A stretch of 64,000 nt of DNA from Planktothrix agardhii NIES-204 (GTDB lineage: Bacteria > Cyanobacteriota > Cyanobacteriia > Cyanobacteriales > Microcoleaceae): NCBI GenBank assembly GCA_003609755.1, contig AP017991.1:3055501-3119500 (forward strand), given 5' to 3'. How positions within the stretch are numbered: the first letter of the stretch is position 1; every line of letters begins with the position of its first letter. The translations under genes and the position numbers were made by a program. The notes beneath the pieces were generated by a model. The model worked only from the letters and a program-made list of their open reading frames with translations. It did not search any database and was not told where the DNA came from. This document shows positions 41,006-51,359 of this stretch, in pieces.

Positions 41006-43774
41006 TTAAGATTGGCTGAGGGTTTGACTCAACAACTCTCGCAGCTTTTTGAGTTGAAAGTTTTCTGTAAGTTGGATTACTTGTTGAGTAAAGGCAGAAT
41101 AAACTGGATGACTCGTTTCAATCAGAGCTACCTCCGCTAGTATACCATCTACATCCCCTTCTTGAGCTAATTCATATAATCTGGATAGGATTTCAACCGG
41201 AATTTTCGGATTTTCTGGTTGAGTATCTACGGATTGATTCAGATTTTTAACGAGAGGGTCAGAGGAAATATAAATCCACTCTAATTTTAGATGAACTTGC
41301 AATAAATCCAGTAATAAATCGGCTGAAATTGGTTTAGGTAAAAACCCATCCGCTCCGGCATTTAAACTGCGGTGTTGATCGCTATCAAATACACTAGCAG
41401 AGGAAGCAATCACCATAATATCTTTTAGTTTTGGCGATTGGCGCAACAGATTAATAAACTTAAATCCATCCATCACAGGCATGACTAAATCAGTAATAAT
41501 TAAATCGGGGAGAATTGCGATCGCTTGCTGCAATCCTTCCTGACCATTATTGGCTTCTATAACTTTAAATCCAATCGGTTCTAATAAATTTATAATCACA
41601 GAACGATTTGCCAAATTATCATCAGTAATTAGAATAGTTTTTTGTTCTCCTTGATATCCGGTAACGTTTCCTTTTTGAATATTACGAGAGGTATTTGCCC
41701 ATTCTTTGGCTTCTGATAATTCCACATCAAACCAGAAAATACTCCCTTCTCCTTCTTGACTTTGTACCTGAAGTTGGCTTCCCATTAAGGAAACAATTTG
41801 TTGACTAATCGCTAATCCTAAACCTGTTCCTTCCGTGTTTCTTTTTATTTCTCCTACTTGTTCAAATGGCATAAAAATTCGGGATAATTGTTCTGAACTC
41901 ATCCCGATTCCAGTATCTTTAATTTGAAAATTTAGGCGACATATAGAAGATTTTGGGATAAATATAGCTTGGATTGAAAAGGTTACACTGCCTTGATCCG
42001 TAAATTTAATTGCATTTCCCAATAAATTAATTAATACTTGTCTCAGACGTTTTTCATCGGCTTTAATTCCAATTGGAAGACCCTCTTGAGGTCGATAATT
42101 AAACTTAATTTTTTTCTGTTCAGCTTTGATATTACACATTTCGACTACCCCTTCTAAAAATGCCGGAAAATGAAAATCCGAGGGGTAAAGTTCCATTTTG
42201 CGAGCTTCAATTTTGGATAGATCTAAAACATCATTAATCAGGGTTAATAAATGATACCCACATTGTTGAATAACTTCTACCCCTTTCTGTCCTTTAGCCG
42301 TCAGAGGCTCTAATTGTTGTAAAATTTGAGCATAACCCAAAATTCCATTTAAGGGAGTGCGTAACTCATGGCTCATATTAGCTAAAAATTCACTTTTTGC
42401 TTGATTAGCAGCGTCAGCTTTTTCCTTGGCGGTTTTCAGTTCAATTGTCCGTTCTTCTACCCGTTTTTCTAGGGCTTTATTTGCCTGTTCTAAGCTAACA
42501 AAAGCATCTTGTAACTGTTGAATCATTTGATTAAAAGCATGGGCTAAAATTCCTAATTCTTTAATTGTGGGTTCTTCTACTCGAGGTTTAACTAAGTCAC
42601 CTCTAAACCCTTGTTCAGCTTCTTTGGCAATATTTTTTGATGCAGCACTCAAGTGTAAAATCGGTTGAGTAATTCGACGAGTGGTATAAATTCCCGATAT
42701 AGTTGCTAATATTAATGCTCCCAAACAAAGTAAAATTGTGGTTTGAGTATTCCTATCAATTTCTGCCATAAAATCCGATTGTGGAACCACCACAACCACT
42801 AACCAATCTAACCCTAATGGATCTCGCCAAGGGGTAATTTCCACAAATTGTTGATAATTATTCCAAGAAAATTTGAGATTTTGAGTTGTTTCAATAGTTT
42901 GAAAATCTTTAATCTGTGATTCTAAATAATTTGCTGTGGCTTTAATTAAAGGTTGTTGACTATCTATGGCTTTTAATCTTTGCGGTTTTTGTCCAGGTTT
43001 AATTATAAAAGGTTTTTGATCACCAGAACTAGCAATTAGTAATCCATTCCGTTCTATAATAAAAGTTTGACCGGAAGGACTAACTTTCAATTGTTCTAAA
43101 AAATTACTCACTTCGGATAAGCGCATTTCTACACCCAAGACACCAGTTAATTTTTTATTATCATCAAATAAGGGATGACTAGCCGCAATACAAAGGGGAA
43201 AGGGTTCAACTTCCCAGTTATAAACTTTACTCCAGGTGGGTTTTTCTAATTGGGCTCCGGCGGCATACCATCCTTCTTTTTTAAAAAAATGATCTTTCTG
43301 GCTTTTTAAGATGAGTTTTGATGGTTTTCCCTGAGTATTGATTTCAAAAGTGTGCATCAAAGAATTGCCATAATTTTGGAGGTCAGTAGTATCGAAGGTA
43401 ATTCTTTGATCTCCAAAATAATTACCAACACTAGAAAAAATTCCCGTCGGTGTTCCTAATAATACATAACCAATATCAAAAGTAACTCGCTGTTTCCAAA
43501 AAAACTGTACGAGTTGAGTTAAATTATCGGGATCAAGGATTCCTGTTTCGATCGCATTAGCATTGATTTGATTTAGTTGTGGTGCAATAGAAAGATAACT
43601 ATTTAAGTGTTGATAAATGCGACTACTGACTTCATTCTGTAACTTGCTTGCTAAATTATTTACCGCTTTTTGACCATTTCTTAGAGACAAATATCCCGTC
43701 AAACTAACCGCAGCAAAAATTTGTAAGACAAATGGAACAATTAAAATAAAGCGAAGGGGAAGTTTTTGAAACAT
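41006..43774 (-). CDS. Membrane hybrid histidine kinase with Cache sensor
   Basis: The 922-residue protein has a membrane helix (about 8-29) and a large periplasmic sensor of the dCache type (about 30-340; with [18 protein letters not shown] and [15 protein letters not shown]). A second helix (about 343-361), HAMP and coiled coil (to about 455) come next. The kinase core has His469 in [11 protein letters not shown] and the boxes [15 protein letters not shown] and GTGLGL. The C-terminal receiver has its Asp in [13 protein letters not shown], and an extra helical tail follows (about 840-922). The ligand of the Cache domain is unknown. Confidence 0.93.
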   Translation of the reverse strand: MFQKLPLRFILIVPFVLQIFAAVSLTGYLSLRNGQKAVNNLASKLQNEVSSRIYQHLNSYLSIAPQLNQINANAIETGILDPDNLTQLVQFFWKQRVTFDIGYVLLGTPTGIFSSVGNYFGDQRITFDTTDLQNYGNSLMHTFEINTQGKPSKLILKSQKDHFFKKEGWYAAGAQLEKPTWSKVYNWEVEPFPLCIAASHPLFDDNKKLTGVLGVEMRLSEVSNFLEQLKVSPSGQTFIIERNGLLIASSGDQKPFIIKPGQKPQRLKAIDSQQPLIKATANYLESQIKDFQTIETTQNLKFSWNNYQQFVEITPWRDPLGLDWLVVVVVPQSDFMAEIDRNTQTTILLCLGALILATISGIYTTRRITQPILHLSAASKNIAKEAEQGFRGDLVKPRVEEPTIKELGILAHAFNQMIQQLQDAFVSLEQANKALEKRVEERTIELKTAKEKADAANQAKSEFLANMSHELRTPLNGILGYAQILQQLEPLTAKGQKGVEVIQQCGYHLLTLINDVLDLSKIEARKMELYPSDFHFPAFLEGVVEMCNIKAEQKKIKFNYRPQEGLPIGIKADEKRLRQVLINLLGNAIKFTDQGSVTFSIQAIFIPKSSICRLNFQIKDTGIGMSSEQLSRIFMPFEQVGEIKRNTEGTGLGLAISQQIVSLMGSQLQVQSQEGEGSIFWFDVELSEAKEWANTSRNIQKGNVTGYQGEQKTILITDDNLANRSVIINLLEPIGFKVIEANNGQEGLQQAIAILPDLIITDLVMPVMDGFKFINLLRQSPKLKDIMVIASSASVFDSDQHRSLNAGADGFLPKPISADLLLDLLQVHLKLEWIYISSDPLVKNLNQSVDTQPENPKIPVEILSRLYELAQEGDVDGILAEVALIETSHPVYSAFTQQVIQLTENFQLKKLRELLSQTLSQS

Positions 43775-44090
43775 TGGGTATTCAAAATTAATAATGTTGC
43801 CTCTAAAATACTAAAACAGAAAAACCTCAGTCAGAGTAGATGAATTATATAAAAAATATCAACATTTGGCAACTTAGATCATGAAAAGATCGGGGTTTCC
43901 CTTTCTCTGTGCTATGATATTAACATCCCAAATCCCAACTTCCATCTCCTTTATGTCAACATTCCCTAAAATATTTTTCAAAACTTGAGGATGATTTTAT
44001 CCTATTTTCCTGTAGAATACAATAGGTTGATTCAGCCTAATCTTAAATTAGTTTAATTGTCAAATCCCAATTGCTAACTCTGAAGTTAAT
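43775..44090. other. Divergent intergenic region
   Basis: About 315 AT-rich bases lie between the hybrid kinase and lysC, which diverge. No gene or structured repeat was found. TAGAAT (about 44013-44018) is a possible -10 for lysC. Confidence 0.35.
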
Positions 44091-45929
44091 ATGCTAATTA
44101 TTCAAAAATACGGTGGTAGTTCTGTGGGTTCCGTTGAACGCATTCAATCTGTTGCTCAAAGGGTGTTAAAAACAGCCCAAGATCATCAAGTGGTTGTCGT
44201 TCTTTCTGCTATGGGAAAAACCACTGATCAATTAGTTAGTTTAGCTCAACAAATTTCTCCGATTCCTAACCGTCGAGAGATGGATATGTTACTCTCAACC
44301 GGAGAACAAGTCAGTATTGCTTTATTCAGTATGGCATTGCAGGAATTAGGACAACCTGCAATTTCTTTAACAGGCGCTCAAGTGGGAATTGTCACCGAAG
44401 CCGAACACACTCGCGCCCGAATTTTAAATATTGAAACTGAACGGATAGAACGTCACTTAAATCAAGGACAAGTGGTAGTTGTCGCCGGATTTCAAGGGGT
44501 TAGTAGTCAAGATGATTTAGAAATTACTACCCTAGGAAGGGGCGGTTCTGATACCTCGGCGGTGGCTTTAGCGGCGGCTTTAAAAGCGGATTTATGTGAA
44601 ATTTATACAGATGTTCCAGGGATTTTAACCACCGATCCCCGCTTAATTCCTAATGCTCAATTGATGACAGAAATTACCTGTGATGAGATGTTAGAACTTG
44701 CCAGTTTGGGGGCAAAAGTTTTGCATCCTCGCGCCGTAGAAATAGCCCGAAATTATGGGGTTTCTTTAGTAGTTCGTTCCAGTTGGACAGATGACCCAGG
44801 AACAAAAGTTATTCCTCCAAAATCCCAGCCTCGACCCCTAGAAGGATTAGAATTAGCTCGTCCGGTAGATGGAGTCGAATTTGATACGGATCAGGCATCG
44901 GTTTCTTTATTAAGAATACCCGATCGCCCCGGAATTGCGGCTAAATTATTCGGCGGAATTGCCTTACAGAATTTAGATGTTGATCTGATTATTCAATCAA
45001 TTCACGAAGGCAATATTAATGATATTACCTTTACTGTAGAACGGAAATATTTTACTAAAGCGATCGCCGTTGCTGATGCCTTATTACCCGCTTTAGGAAA
45101 ACCCAATAGTTCCGATATTGGTAATGCAGAAGTCACGGTCGATGATAGTCCCATTGCTAAGGTTAGTATTGTGGGGGCGGGAATGATTGGTCGCCCGAAA
45201 GTTGCCTCTCAAATGTTTAATACCCTCGCCGAAGCCGGAATTAATATTCAGATGATTTCGACTTCCGAAGTTAAAGTTAGTTGCGTCATTGCCGCCCAAG
45301 ATTGTCAACGGGCTGTGGCGGCTTTATGTCAATCCTGTGAGGTGAATATTTCCGAAAAAAAATCCGGTAATTCTACATTAGAAAAAACCCAACTTGATCA
45401 ATCTTTACCCCCCGTGCGTGGGGTGGCATTAGATGTTAAACAAGCCCGTTTAGCCGTTCGTTATATTCCTGACCGTCCGGGGATGGCGGCAAGAATATTC
45501 TCCCTTTTAGCCAACCATAATATTAGTGTGGATATGATTATTCAATCCCAACGCTGTCATCAAATTAATGGGATTTTAACTAGAGATATTGCCTTTACCG
45601 TTGCCCAGGGAGACGCCGATGAATCTCAACAAATTTTAGAACAAGCCGTATCTGAATTAGGCTGTGGTGAAATTGTTGTGAATAAATCCATTGCTAAACT
45701 GAGTGTGGTGGGTTCAGGAATGTTAAATCATCCGGGGGTGGCTGCTAAAATGTTTGAGGCTTTAGCTAATAAAAATATTAATATTTCTATGATTGCTACT
45801 TCTGAAATTAAAGTCAGTTGTTTAGTGGATGAAGACCAAGGCATAGAAGCCTTAAAAGCGGTTCATGAAGTCTTTGAATTATCGGGGGAGCGAACCTTTA
45901 TTGTTCCTGAACGCGCTCCTGTTGCTTAA
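44091..45929 (+). CDS. lysC: Aspartate kinase with duplicated ACT region
   Basis: LysC phosphorylates aspartate, the first step towards lysine, threonine, methionine and isoleucine. The 612-residue protein has a kinase domain (about 1-245; [36 protein letters not shown]). Two similar pairs of ACT domains follow (about 265-420 and 450-605; each pair has PDRPG.AA..F and a later [14 protein letters not shown] / [14 protein letters not shown]). The double set is typical of cyanobacterial enzymes and binds the feedback inhibitors. Confidence 0.96.
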   Translation: MLIIQKYGGSSVGSVERIQSVAQRVLKTAQDHQVVVVLSAMGKTTDQLVSLAQQISPIPNRREMDMLLSTGEQVSIALFSMALQELGQPAISLTGAQVGIVTEAEHTRARILNIETERIERHLNQGQVVVVAGFQGVSSQDDLEITTLGRGGSDTSAVALAAALKADLCEIYTDVPGILTTDPRLIPNAQLMTEITCDEMLELASLGAKVLHPRAVEIARNYGVSLVVRSSWTDDPGTKVIPPKSQPRPLEGLELARPVDGVEFDTDQASVSLLRIPDRPGIAAKLFGGIALQNLDVDLIIQSIHEGNINDITFTVERKYFTKAIAVADALLPALGKPNSSDIGNAEVTVDDSPIAKVSIVGAGMIGRPKVASQMFNTLAEAGINIQMISTSEVKVSCVIAAQDCQRAVAALCQSCEVNISEKKSGNSTLEKTQLDQSLPPVRGVALDVKQARLAVRYIPDRPGMAARIFSLLANHNISVDMIIQSQRCHQINGILTRDIAFTVAQGDADESQQILEQAVSELGCGEIVVNKSIAKLSVVGSGMLNHPGVAAKMFEALANKNINISMIATSEIKVSCLVDEDQGIEALKAVHEVFELSGERTFIVPERAPVA

Positions 45930-45952
45930 TATGATTCCCCCTTGATTATAGC

Positions 45953-46104
45953 AGGGCTGTTTCATTTTTCCTTCGTTTAAGACCTAACCCCCCGACCCCC
46001 TTCCCTCGCAGGGAAGGGGGAGAAGAATTATTCTCCCCTCTCCTTGTAGGAGAGGGGTTGGGGGAGAGGTCACACAAGTTTGTGATCAAAAATGAAACAG
46101 CCCT
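45953..46104. mobile_element. MITE-like element with perfect 17-bp terminal inverted repeats
   Basis: The ends AGGGCTGTTTCATTTTT (45953-45969) and AAAAATGAAACAGCCCT (46088-46104) are perfectly complementary. The 152-base element has internal palindromes of CCCTTCCC/GGGAAGGGGG and CTCTCC/GGAGAG type and no coding capacity. It lies 24 bases after lysC. An artificial N-terminal extension of the next gene runs through it. Confidence 0.85.
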
Positions 46105-46156
46105 AGATCATGGAGGATATAAAAATAATCTAATTTCTTTTGTGAGTTTAAATCAG

Positions 46157-46999
46157 ATGATTAATCTTTTTATTGAACCTTTGCAGTATAGTTTTATGCA
46201 GCGATCGCTAACCGTAGCGATTTTAGTTGGTATTATTTGTGCCGTTGTCGGTAGCTATTTAATGGTGCAACGACTGGCATTATTAGGAGATGCCATTAGT
46301 CATTCGGTCTTACCCGGTTTAGCGATCGCATTTATCCTCAATGCTAATATCTTTATCGGGGCTTTTATTGCTGGGATTATAAGTACAATTTGCATGAATA
46401 TTATTAGAACCTATTCCCGAATTAAAGAAGATGCCGCGATGGGAATAGTATTTTCTGCCTTCTTTGCTTTAGGAATAACCTTAATTACTTTAGTTCAAAA
46501 AGACAATAAAATTGACTTAAATCATTTTCTATTTGGTAATATTCTCGGAGTAACAGGAGAGGATGTTAGGGATACATTTATTATTGCTATGATTATCCTA
46601 ACAGTAGTCACCTTAATCTATAAAGAACTACTGTTTTATACCTTCGATCCCCTGGGTGCAGAAGCCACAGGTTTACCCGTTAATCTGCTCAATTTAGGAT
46701 TAATGGGATTAATTGCCTTAACCATTGTTGCCAGTTTAAAAGCCGTCGGTGTTATCCTAGTATTATCCCTATTAATTACTCCCGCAGCCACAGCTTATTT
46801 ATTAGTAGAACGTCTGCATTTAGTCATGATATTAGGAGTAATAATTGGGGTAATTTCCAGTATTAGCGGAATGTACCTCAGTTACTTTTATAACCTCCCT
46901 TCCGGCCCAGCCATTGTGTTAGTAACATCGAGTCTATTTATCCTAGTATTTTTATTCAGTCCCACCCAAGGATTATTAAGAATAAAACCTTACAAGTAG
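46157..46999 (+). CDS. Metal ABC transporter permease (ZnuB/MntB family)
   Basis: The 280-residue product from the ATG at 46157 has about eight membrane helices. It shows the family stretches YSFMQRSLTVAILVGIICAVVGSYLMVQR (in pieces), LALLGDAISHSVLPGLAIAF and VGVILVLSLLITPAATAYLL. Zinc and manganese importers cannot be told apart here. Earlier in-frame starts, such as 46058, lie in the MITE and are rejected. No ATPase or binding-protein gene is adjacent, so its partners are elsewhere. Confidence 0.9.
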   Translation: MINLFIEPLQYSFMQRSLTVAILVGIICAVVGSYLMVQRLALLGDAISHSVLPGLAIAFILNANIFIGAFIAGIISTICMNIIRTYSRIKEDAAMGIVFSAFFALGITLITLVQKDNKIDLNHFLFGNILGVTGEDVRDTFIIAMIILTVVTLIYKELLFYTFDPLGAEATGLPVNLLNLGLMGLIALTIVASLKAVGVILVLSLLITPAATAYLLVERLHLVMILGVIIGVISSISGMYLSYFYNLPSGPAIVLVTSSLFILVFLFSPTQGLLRIKPYK

Positions 47000-47036
47000 G
47001 GAATGGGGAATGGGTAATAGGTAATAGGTAATAGTA
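46999..47036. repeat. STRR block with TAGGTAA heptamers
   Basis: GGGAATGGGGAATGGGTAA is followed by ATAGGTA-type units, in the space between the converging permease and thiS genes. It belongs to the same family as 1496-1530. Confidence 0.75.
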
Positions 47037-47038
47037 AA

Positions 47039-47251
47039 TTATCCCCCGCCAACAATAGTTACTATTTCCAAGATATCCCCAGGTTGGATTTCGGTAGTTT
47101 CCCAAAATTGGTGATGGAGAATTTCACCATTATATTCTATGGCAATTAAACGAGAATTTAAACCTTGTTCTTGTAAAAACTGGGGAAGTTTTAACCCCGA
47201 AGAACAGGTTTTTAATTCCCCATTAACTTTAACCGTCATTGTTTCTTTCAT
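47039..47251 (-). CDS. thiS: Sulfur carrier protein ThiS
   Basis: The 70-residue ubiquitin-like protein ends in the required Gly-Gly (EIVTIVGGG), which is adenylated and thiocarboxylated to donate sulfur for the thiazole ring of thiamine. It starts 13 bases after thiE ends on the same strand, so they form an operon. Confidence 0.93.
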   Translation of the reverse strand: MKETMTVKVNGELKTCSSGLKLPQFLQEQGLNSRLIAIEYNGEILHHQFWETTEIQPGDILEIVTIVGGG

Positions 47252-47264
47252 GCTTAATTTTCGG

Positions 47265-48335
47265 TTAATTAGGTAAAACTTTGTGGGTGCGGAGGTTTCT
47301 AACCCGATGCAATTGGGATAAAAAATATTGAGTGACTAAAGTAGGTTGTTCAGCGTTCATAATCGAACGTACAACGGCAACCCGTTCGCACCCGGTCGCC
47401 ATCACATCATCAAAATTATTCATATCAATTCCACCAATAGCGAACCAAGGAAGGGTAGAATTTTTAACCGCATGACGAACATATTCTAAGCCCGCAGCCG
47501 CCTTCCCTGCCTTGGTAGGAGTCTCATAAACCGGGCCGACCCCGATATAATCTGCACCCTCTTGAATGGCTCGTTTCATGTCTTCAGGACTATGGGTAGA
47601 ACGACCAATTAATCGTTGAGGGCCAAGGACTTGTCGGGCTAATTGAATCGGGATATCGTCTTGGCCTAAATGAACTCCATCGGCGTCAACGGCGACGGCA
47701 AGATCGACCCGATCATTAACTAAGAATAAAGCATCATAGCGATGACAGAGTTGACATAATTTCTGTGCAGTTTTTAATCGAATTTCGTCATTAGAAGTCT
47801 TATCCCGATATTGAACTAAAGTTAATCCTCCTTGTAGGGCTGCTTCGACAATGGCGAATAATTTTTCCCCGGGGGAAGTAACTAAATAGAGATAGGAATT
47901 TTGTAAAACCTTATGACGTTCATGGGCGAGTAAACGGCTTTCTAAGGTATAAACTTGATAGCGCATTTGTTTAAAGGTGCGCCCCATTTCGGGATGATAT
48001 AATTTCCCGTATTCTTCAAGCACTCTTAAGGCTTCTTGTACCCGACAGAAATTGGCTTGTAACAGTTGTTCAATACCTGACCGTTGTTCTTCTTGGGGAT
48101 GGGTTAATTCTGTGCCAGGATCATCAGTGGTATTACGATAGGAACGTAAGGACATCGTATGCCAACGGGCGATTTCTTGGCGCAGATGTTTACATTCTTC
48201 CGCGAGTTCCCCACTATTTAACCCAAACCGACACCACTCCTCGATAATTCTCAAGCCCTCCCGGGTGCGGTCTAGGTTAGCATCTAAAATCCGATAAAGA
48301 ATCGGCTGTGCTAGGGGAGTGTATTGTTGATCCAT
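47265..48335 (-). CDS. thiE: Thiamine phosphate synthase with N-terminal extension
   Basis: ThiE joins the HMP pyrophosphate and thiazole phosphate moieties into thiamine phosphate. The TIM-barrel enzyme occupies about residues 145-350, with LVQYRDKTSNDEI, LVNDRVDLAVAVDADGVHLGQ (in pieces), GRSTHSPEDM and GPVYETPTKAGKAAAG. The first 130 residues (RILDANLDRTREGLRIIEEW) form the helical extension usual in cyanobacterial ThiE; its role is unclear. I found no TPP riboswitch upstream. Confidence 0.94.
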   Translation of the reverse strand: MDQQYTPLAQPILYRILDANLDRTREGLRIIEEWCRFGLNSGELAEECKHLRQEIARWHTMSLRSYRNTTDDPGTELTHPQEEQRSGIEQLLQANFCRVQEALRVLEEYGKLYHPEMGRTFKQMRYQVYTLESRLLAHERHKVLQNSYLYLVTSPGEKLFAIVEAALQGGLTLVQYRDKTSNDEIRLKTAQKLCQLCHRYDALFLVNDRVDLAVAVDADGVHLGQDDIPIQLARQVLGPQRLIGRSTHSPEDMKRAIQEGADYIGVGPVYETPTKAGKAAAGLEYVRHAVKNSTLPWFAIGGIDMNNFDDVMATGCERVAVVRSIMNAEQPTLVTQYFLSQLHRVRNLRTHKVLPN

Positions 48336-48536
48336 TCAATGTTCCTCTGTTGTGTAATTTGGTGAGATTCGGGGTATAATTCCCCCAGTTCGATTTTAAT
48401 GCTGGGTGCGTGTGAACAAGGTTCAAAATTCTTAACAGCCAAAATGTTAAGTTTAAGGTAAAATTGAGGCTGATTTGACGCAAATGACATTTTAAACTAA
48501 ATTCAGTCCGTCAGACTCCTTGAATTTCTCCTCCCG

Positions 48537-48593
48537 GTTGTAGTGCTTCAGCACATCCATAATTAATGAGAAGATGCGCTGAAGCGCAACAAC
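48537..48593. repeat. Palindromic repeat of two mirrored hairpins
   Basis: GTTGTAGTGCTTCAGCACATC (in pieces; 48537-48557) and GATGCGCTGAAGCGCAACAAC (48573-48593) are inverted near-copies of each other. Each contains its own small palindrome: GTGCT-TC-AGCAC and GCGCT-GA-AGCGC. The repeat lies upstream of the beta-helix gene. An ATG at 48566 falls inside it and is not used. Confidence 0.65.
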
Positions 48594-48631
48594 GGTTAAT
48601 CAATATCAGTTTTATCTCCCCCCCCCCAACA

Positions 48632-50425
48632 ATGACAAGGTTATCTGATATTTCTCAACTTGGTTCATCTTTTCCCCGAACTGCGATCGCATTGACTTCT
48701 CCATTTTCATTAATGGTACTGCGATCTTTTTCGCCATTTTTATTAATCAGTTTGGGATTAGGACTATTTAACCCCCTCTGCGGGTTAGCCATTCCCCCTA
48801 GAAATCAACAAATGGCCCCAGCGACTAATAATCGTTCTATTCCGGTGATTTATGTAAGTTCTACCCTGGGAAATGATGGGGGACAAGGGACACAACAATC
48901 CCCGTTCAAAACAATTACAAAAGCCGTAAGTATGGCGCCCTCAAATACGGCAATTATTTTAGCGCCGGGAACCTATAGCAGTCAAACGGGAGAACAATTC
49001 CCGATTATTTTACATAATAATGTCACCCTTCAGGGAAATCCCAATACCAAGGGAAAAGATGTGATCATCACGGGGGGCGGCTTTTACACCAGCAAGACTT
49101 CGGCTCAACAAAATATTACGATGTTGGGGGCAAATAGCTCCAGAATTAGTGGCGTCACAATTACTAATCCTAACGAGCGAGGTTATGGACTTTGGATCGA
49201 ATCGAGTTCTTTAATTGTCTCTCAAAATACGTTTACTGGAAATAGCCATGATGGGATTTCTATTGTCGGAATTAGTGCGCCAATTATTCAAGATAATTCT
49301 TTTATTCAAAATGGGGCGAATGGAATTACGATTTATGGAAATTCTCGCCCAGAAATCAGAAATAATGAGTTTCAGAATACCGGATTTGGGATTAATATTT
49401 CTCAAAATGCCGCCCCTTTTGTGATTGGAAATCGGGTTTTTTATAATAAAGACGGGATTGTAATTCAAGCGAATGCTCGACCGATTTTAAGAAATAATCA
49501 AATTGAAAGAAATCAACGGGATGGAATTGTAGCGATCGCTGAATCCTTACCAGACTTAGGAAATACCCAGGAACCCGGAGGAAACGTGATTCGTAATAAT
49601 GGTCGTTATGATCTCAATAACGGCACAAAGGGTCAACAAATCCTGGCCTATGGGAATCAACTGGCGGCCAACAAAATTATTGGGCCAATTCAACTGTCCC
49701 CCTACCAAACGACCATGGCGGGGACATCTCCCCTAGCCCGTCAACTCTCGAACCCTACCAGCAGCCCAGGGTCTCGGACGGTGGTGGCCAATGATCCTAG
49801 CACCATGACCCCAATTAATACGGCTTCTTCCCTTCCGGTCTATCTTCCAGAATCCAATCCGGCTAACCCTAACAGCATTCCGATTCCGGTTCCCCCCCCG
49901 GAGTCTTCCCGTTTACCCCCCCAACCTGCCCCCAGACCCCAGAGTTCCGGTGACCGGGTGCTGGGATTATTAGTTCCAGTGGTTTCCGATTTGATTTTGG
50001 GTCGTCGGGCCTCGGTTCCGGTTCCCCCCCGTACCCAACCCCGCCAAACCCCCCAAGCAATTACTCAACCGCCCCAAGCTCAACCGACTTCCGTAGCCTC
50101 TATCGGGATTTTAGCGGTTCCAGGGCCGGATATTCCGATTGGGTCGGGGGGGGGTTTACTCCCAAATGAGGTGGCGAGTGGGAATTTGGGGAATATCCCT
50201 CTGAGTCCGATGGCTTTGGGGTTACGCTATCGGGTGGTGGTGGAAAGTGGTAGTGATGCAGACCTGCGCCGTGTGCGGTCGGTTGTCCCCGAAGCGTTTA
50301 CAACGGTGGTACAGGGGCGCTCTGTGGTGCAGGCGGGGGCGTTTCGAGATCAATATCGGGCAAATTACCTATTACAACAGTTAACCCGCAGTGGGTTACG
50401 AGCCAGAATTGAGATGATGAATTGA
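48632..50425 (+). CDS. Exported right-handed beta-helix protein (DUF1565) with SPOR-like C-terminus
   Basis: The 597-residue product from the ATG at 48632 has a hydrophobic export segment (about residues 32-55). A DUF1565/parallel beta-helix region follows (about 75-330; YVSSTLGNDGGQGTQQSPF, repeated IQDNSFIQNGANGITIYGNS-type turns). A long Pro/Ser/Gln-rich linker (about 345-500) leads to a C-terminal domain like SPOR, which binds denuded peptidoglycan (VVQAGAFRDQYRANYLLQQL). It is probably an envelope protein. Upstream ATG 48566 lies in a palindromic repeat. Confidence 0.85.
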   Translation: MTRLSDISQLGSSFPRTAIALTSPFSLMVLRSFSPFLLISLGLGLFNPLCGLAIPPRNQQMAPATNNRSIPVIYVSSTLGNDGGQGTQQSPFKTITKAVSMAPSNTAIILAPGTYSSQTGEQFPIILHNNVTLQGNPNTKGKDVIITGGGFYTSKTSAQQNITMLGANSSRISGVTITNPNERGYGLWIESSSLIVSQNTFTGNSHDGISIVGISAPIIQDNSFIQNGANGITIYGNSRPEIRNNEFQNTGFGINISQNAAPFVIGNRVFYNKDGIVIQANARPILRNNQIERNQRDGIVAIAESLPDLGNTQEPGGNVIRNNGRYDLNNGTKGQQILAYGNQLAANKIIGPIQLSPYQTTMAGTSPLARQLSNPTSSPGSRTVVANDPSTMTPINTASSLPVYLPESNPANPNSIPIPVPPPESSRLPPQPAPRPQSSGDRVLGLLVPVVSDLILGRRASVPVPPRTQPRQTPQAITQPPQAQPTSVASIGILAVPGPDIPIGSGGGLLPNEVASGNLGNIPLSPMALGLRYRVVVESGSDADLRRVRSVVPEAFTTVVQGRSVVQAGAFRDQYRANYLLQQLTRSGLRARIEMMN

Positions 50426-50447
50426 TCTGGTTTTTGCCGATAACCTG

Positions 50448-50484
50448 GTTGAAATCACCTATAATCCCTATCAGGGATTGAAAC
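50448..50484 (+). CRISPR. Solitary CRISPR-repeat-like unit (37 bases)
   Basis: A single 37-base unit begins GTTGAAATCACC and ends CAGGGATTGAAAC. The internal stem is AATCCCT (50463-50469) / AGGGATT (50473-50479). This is the form of cyanobacterial type I/III CRISPR repeats. No second copy occurs nearby and no cas gene is in the window, so it is not an array. It lies 22 bases after the beta-helix gene stop. Confidence 0.65.
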
Positions 50485-50510
50485 GAATCTAGTAATTCGT
50501 AATTCGTAAT

Positions 50511-51359
50511 TCACCCTTTTACCCCTGACCCGGCATCTGTGGGTACAATATAGCGTTGTAATATTAAGAATAATAGCAAAACGGGGGCAATAGAAATTAC
50601 AGAGCCCGCCGCAATTAATCGCCAGTCGAGGGAGAATGTTCCGGCTAGGGTTGCTACTCCTAAAGGCATTGTATAGAAGTCCGGTTGGTCTAAAACTAAT
50701 AGGGGCCAGAGAAAGTCACTCCACGACCCAATAAACACAAATATTGCTAGGGTAATTAAGGCGGGTTTAACCGCAGGTATCATCACATTCCACCAAATTC
50801 CTAATTCTGAACAGCCATCAATTCTAGCGGCTTCTTCTAACTCTTTAGGGACACTTTGAAAGGCTTGTCTTAACAGAAATATACCAAATGCCGAGGCAAT
50901 ACTGGGAAAAATAATTCCCAAATAACTATTTCTTAATTCTAATTGTACGGTTAGTATATACAAGGGAATCATCACAATTTGAAAAGGAATCATGATGGTG
51001 GCAATAATGGCTGTAAAAATGCCATCTCTGCCTTTAAAGTTTAATCTCGCTAGGGGATAGGCGGCTAAGGAACAAAATAATAAATTTAAACTAACTGTTA
51101 ATAGGGCGACAAAAGAACTATTAAATAAATACCGCCCAAAAGGATTAGTTTGCCAGACCTTAATAAAATTCTGAAATGTCGGTTGACGGGGAATAAATTG
51201 GGGTGGAAATTGAAAGATATTTTCACTGGGAGATTTAAAGGCGGTACTGACTAACCAAACCAGAGGAAATAGCATTAATACGGCAATTATTCCAAGAATA
51301 ATATAAATAATTACTGTTTTTATGGTTTTACTGTTCAAGTTAATTAAGCGGGTAAACAA
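50511..51359 (-). CDS. Sugar ABC transporter permease (MalG/UgpE-like)
   Basis: The 282-residue protein has six membrane helices. The carbohydrate-uptake pattern includes LFPLVWLVSTAFKSPSE, the coupling motif EELEEAARIDGCSELGIWW, and SWSDFLWPLLVL. It is the only component of its transporter here: no partner permease, binding protein or ATPase is adjacent. Its start overlaps the end of the folate cyclo-ligase gene by 16 bases, so the two are probably translationally coupled. Confidence 0.92.
   Translation of the reverse strand: MFTRLINLNSKTIKTVIIYIILGIIAVLMLFPLVWLVSTAFKSPSENIFQFPPQFIPRQPTFQNFIKVWQTNPFGRYLFNSSFVALLTVSLNLLFCSLAAYPLARLNFKGRDGIFTAIIATIMIPFQIVMIPLYILTVQLELRNSYLGIIFPSIASAFGIFLLRQAFQSVPKELEEAARIDGCSELGIWWNVMIPAVKPALITLAIFVFIGSWSDFLWPLLVLDQPDFYTMPLGVATLAGTFSLDWRLIAAGSVISIAPVLLLFLILQRYIVPTDAGSGVKG

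Noticed and set aside
46058-46156. 33-residue N-terminal extension of the metal permease
   Set aside because: The extension lies largely in the MITE at 45953-46104 and lacks membrane-protein character; family members start at the ATG at 46157.
48336-48536. TPP riboswitch upstream of thiE
   Set aside because: The CTGAGA and ACCTGA-type core motifs are absent on the reverse strand.
49211-49468. Open frames on both strands inside the beta-helix gene
   Set aside because: They are produced by the Asn/Ile-rich helix repeats; the main frame has export signal, helix repeats and a SPOR-like domain.
50448-50510. CRISPR array
   Set aside because: Only one repeat unit is present; no second repeat or spacer follows, so it is listed as a solitary unit.
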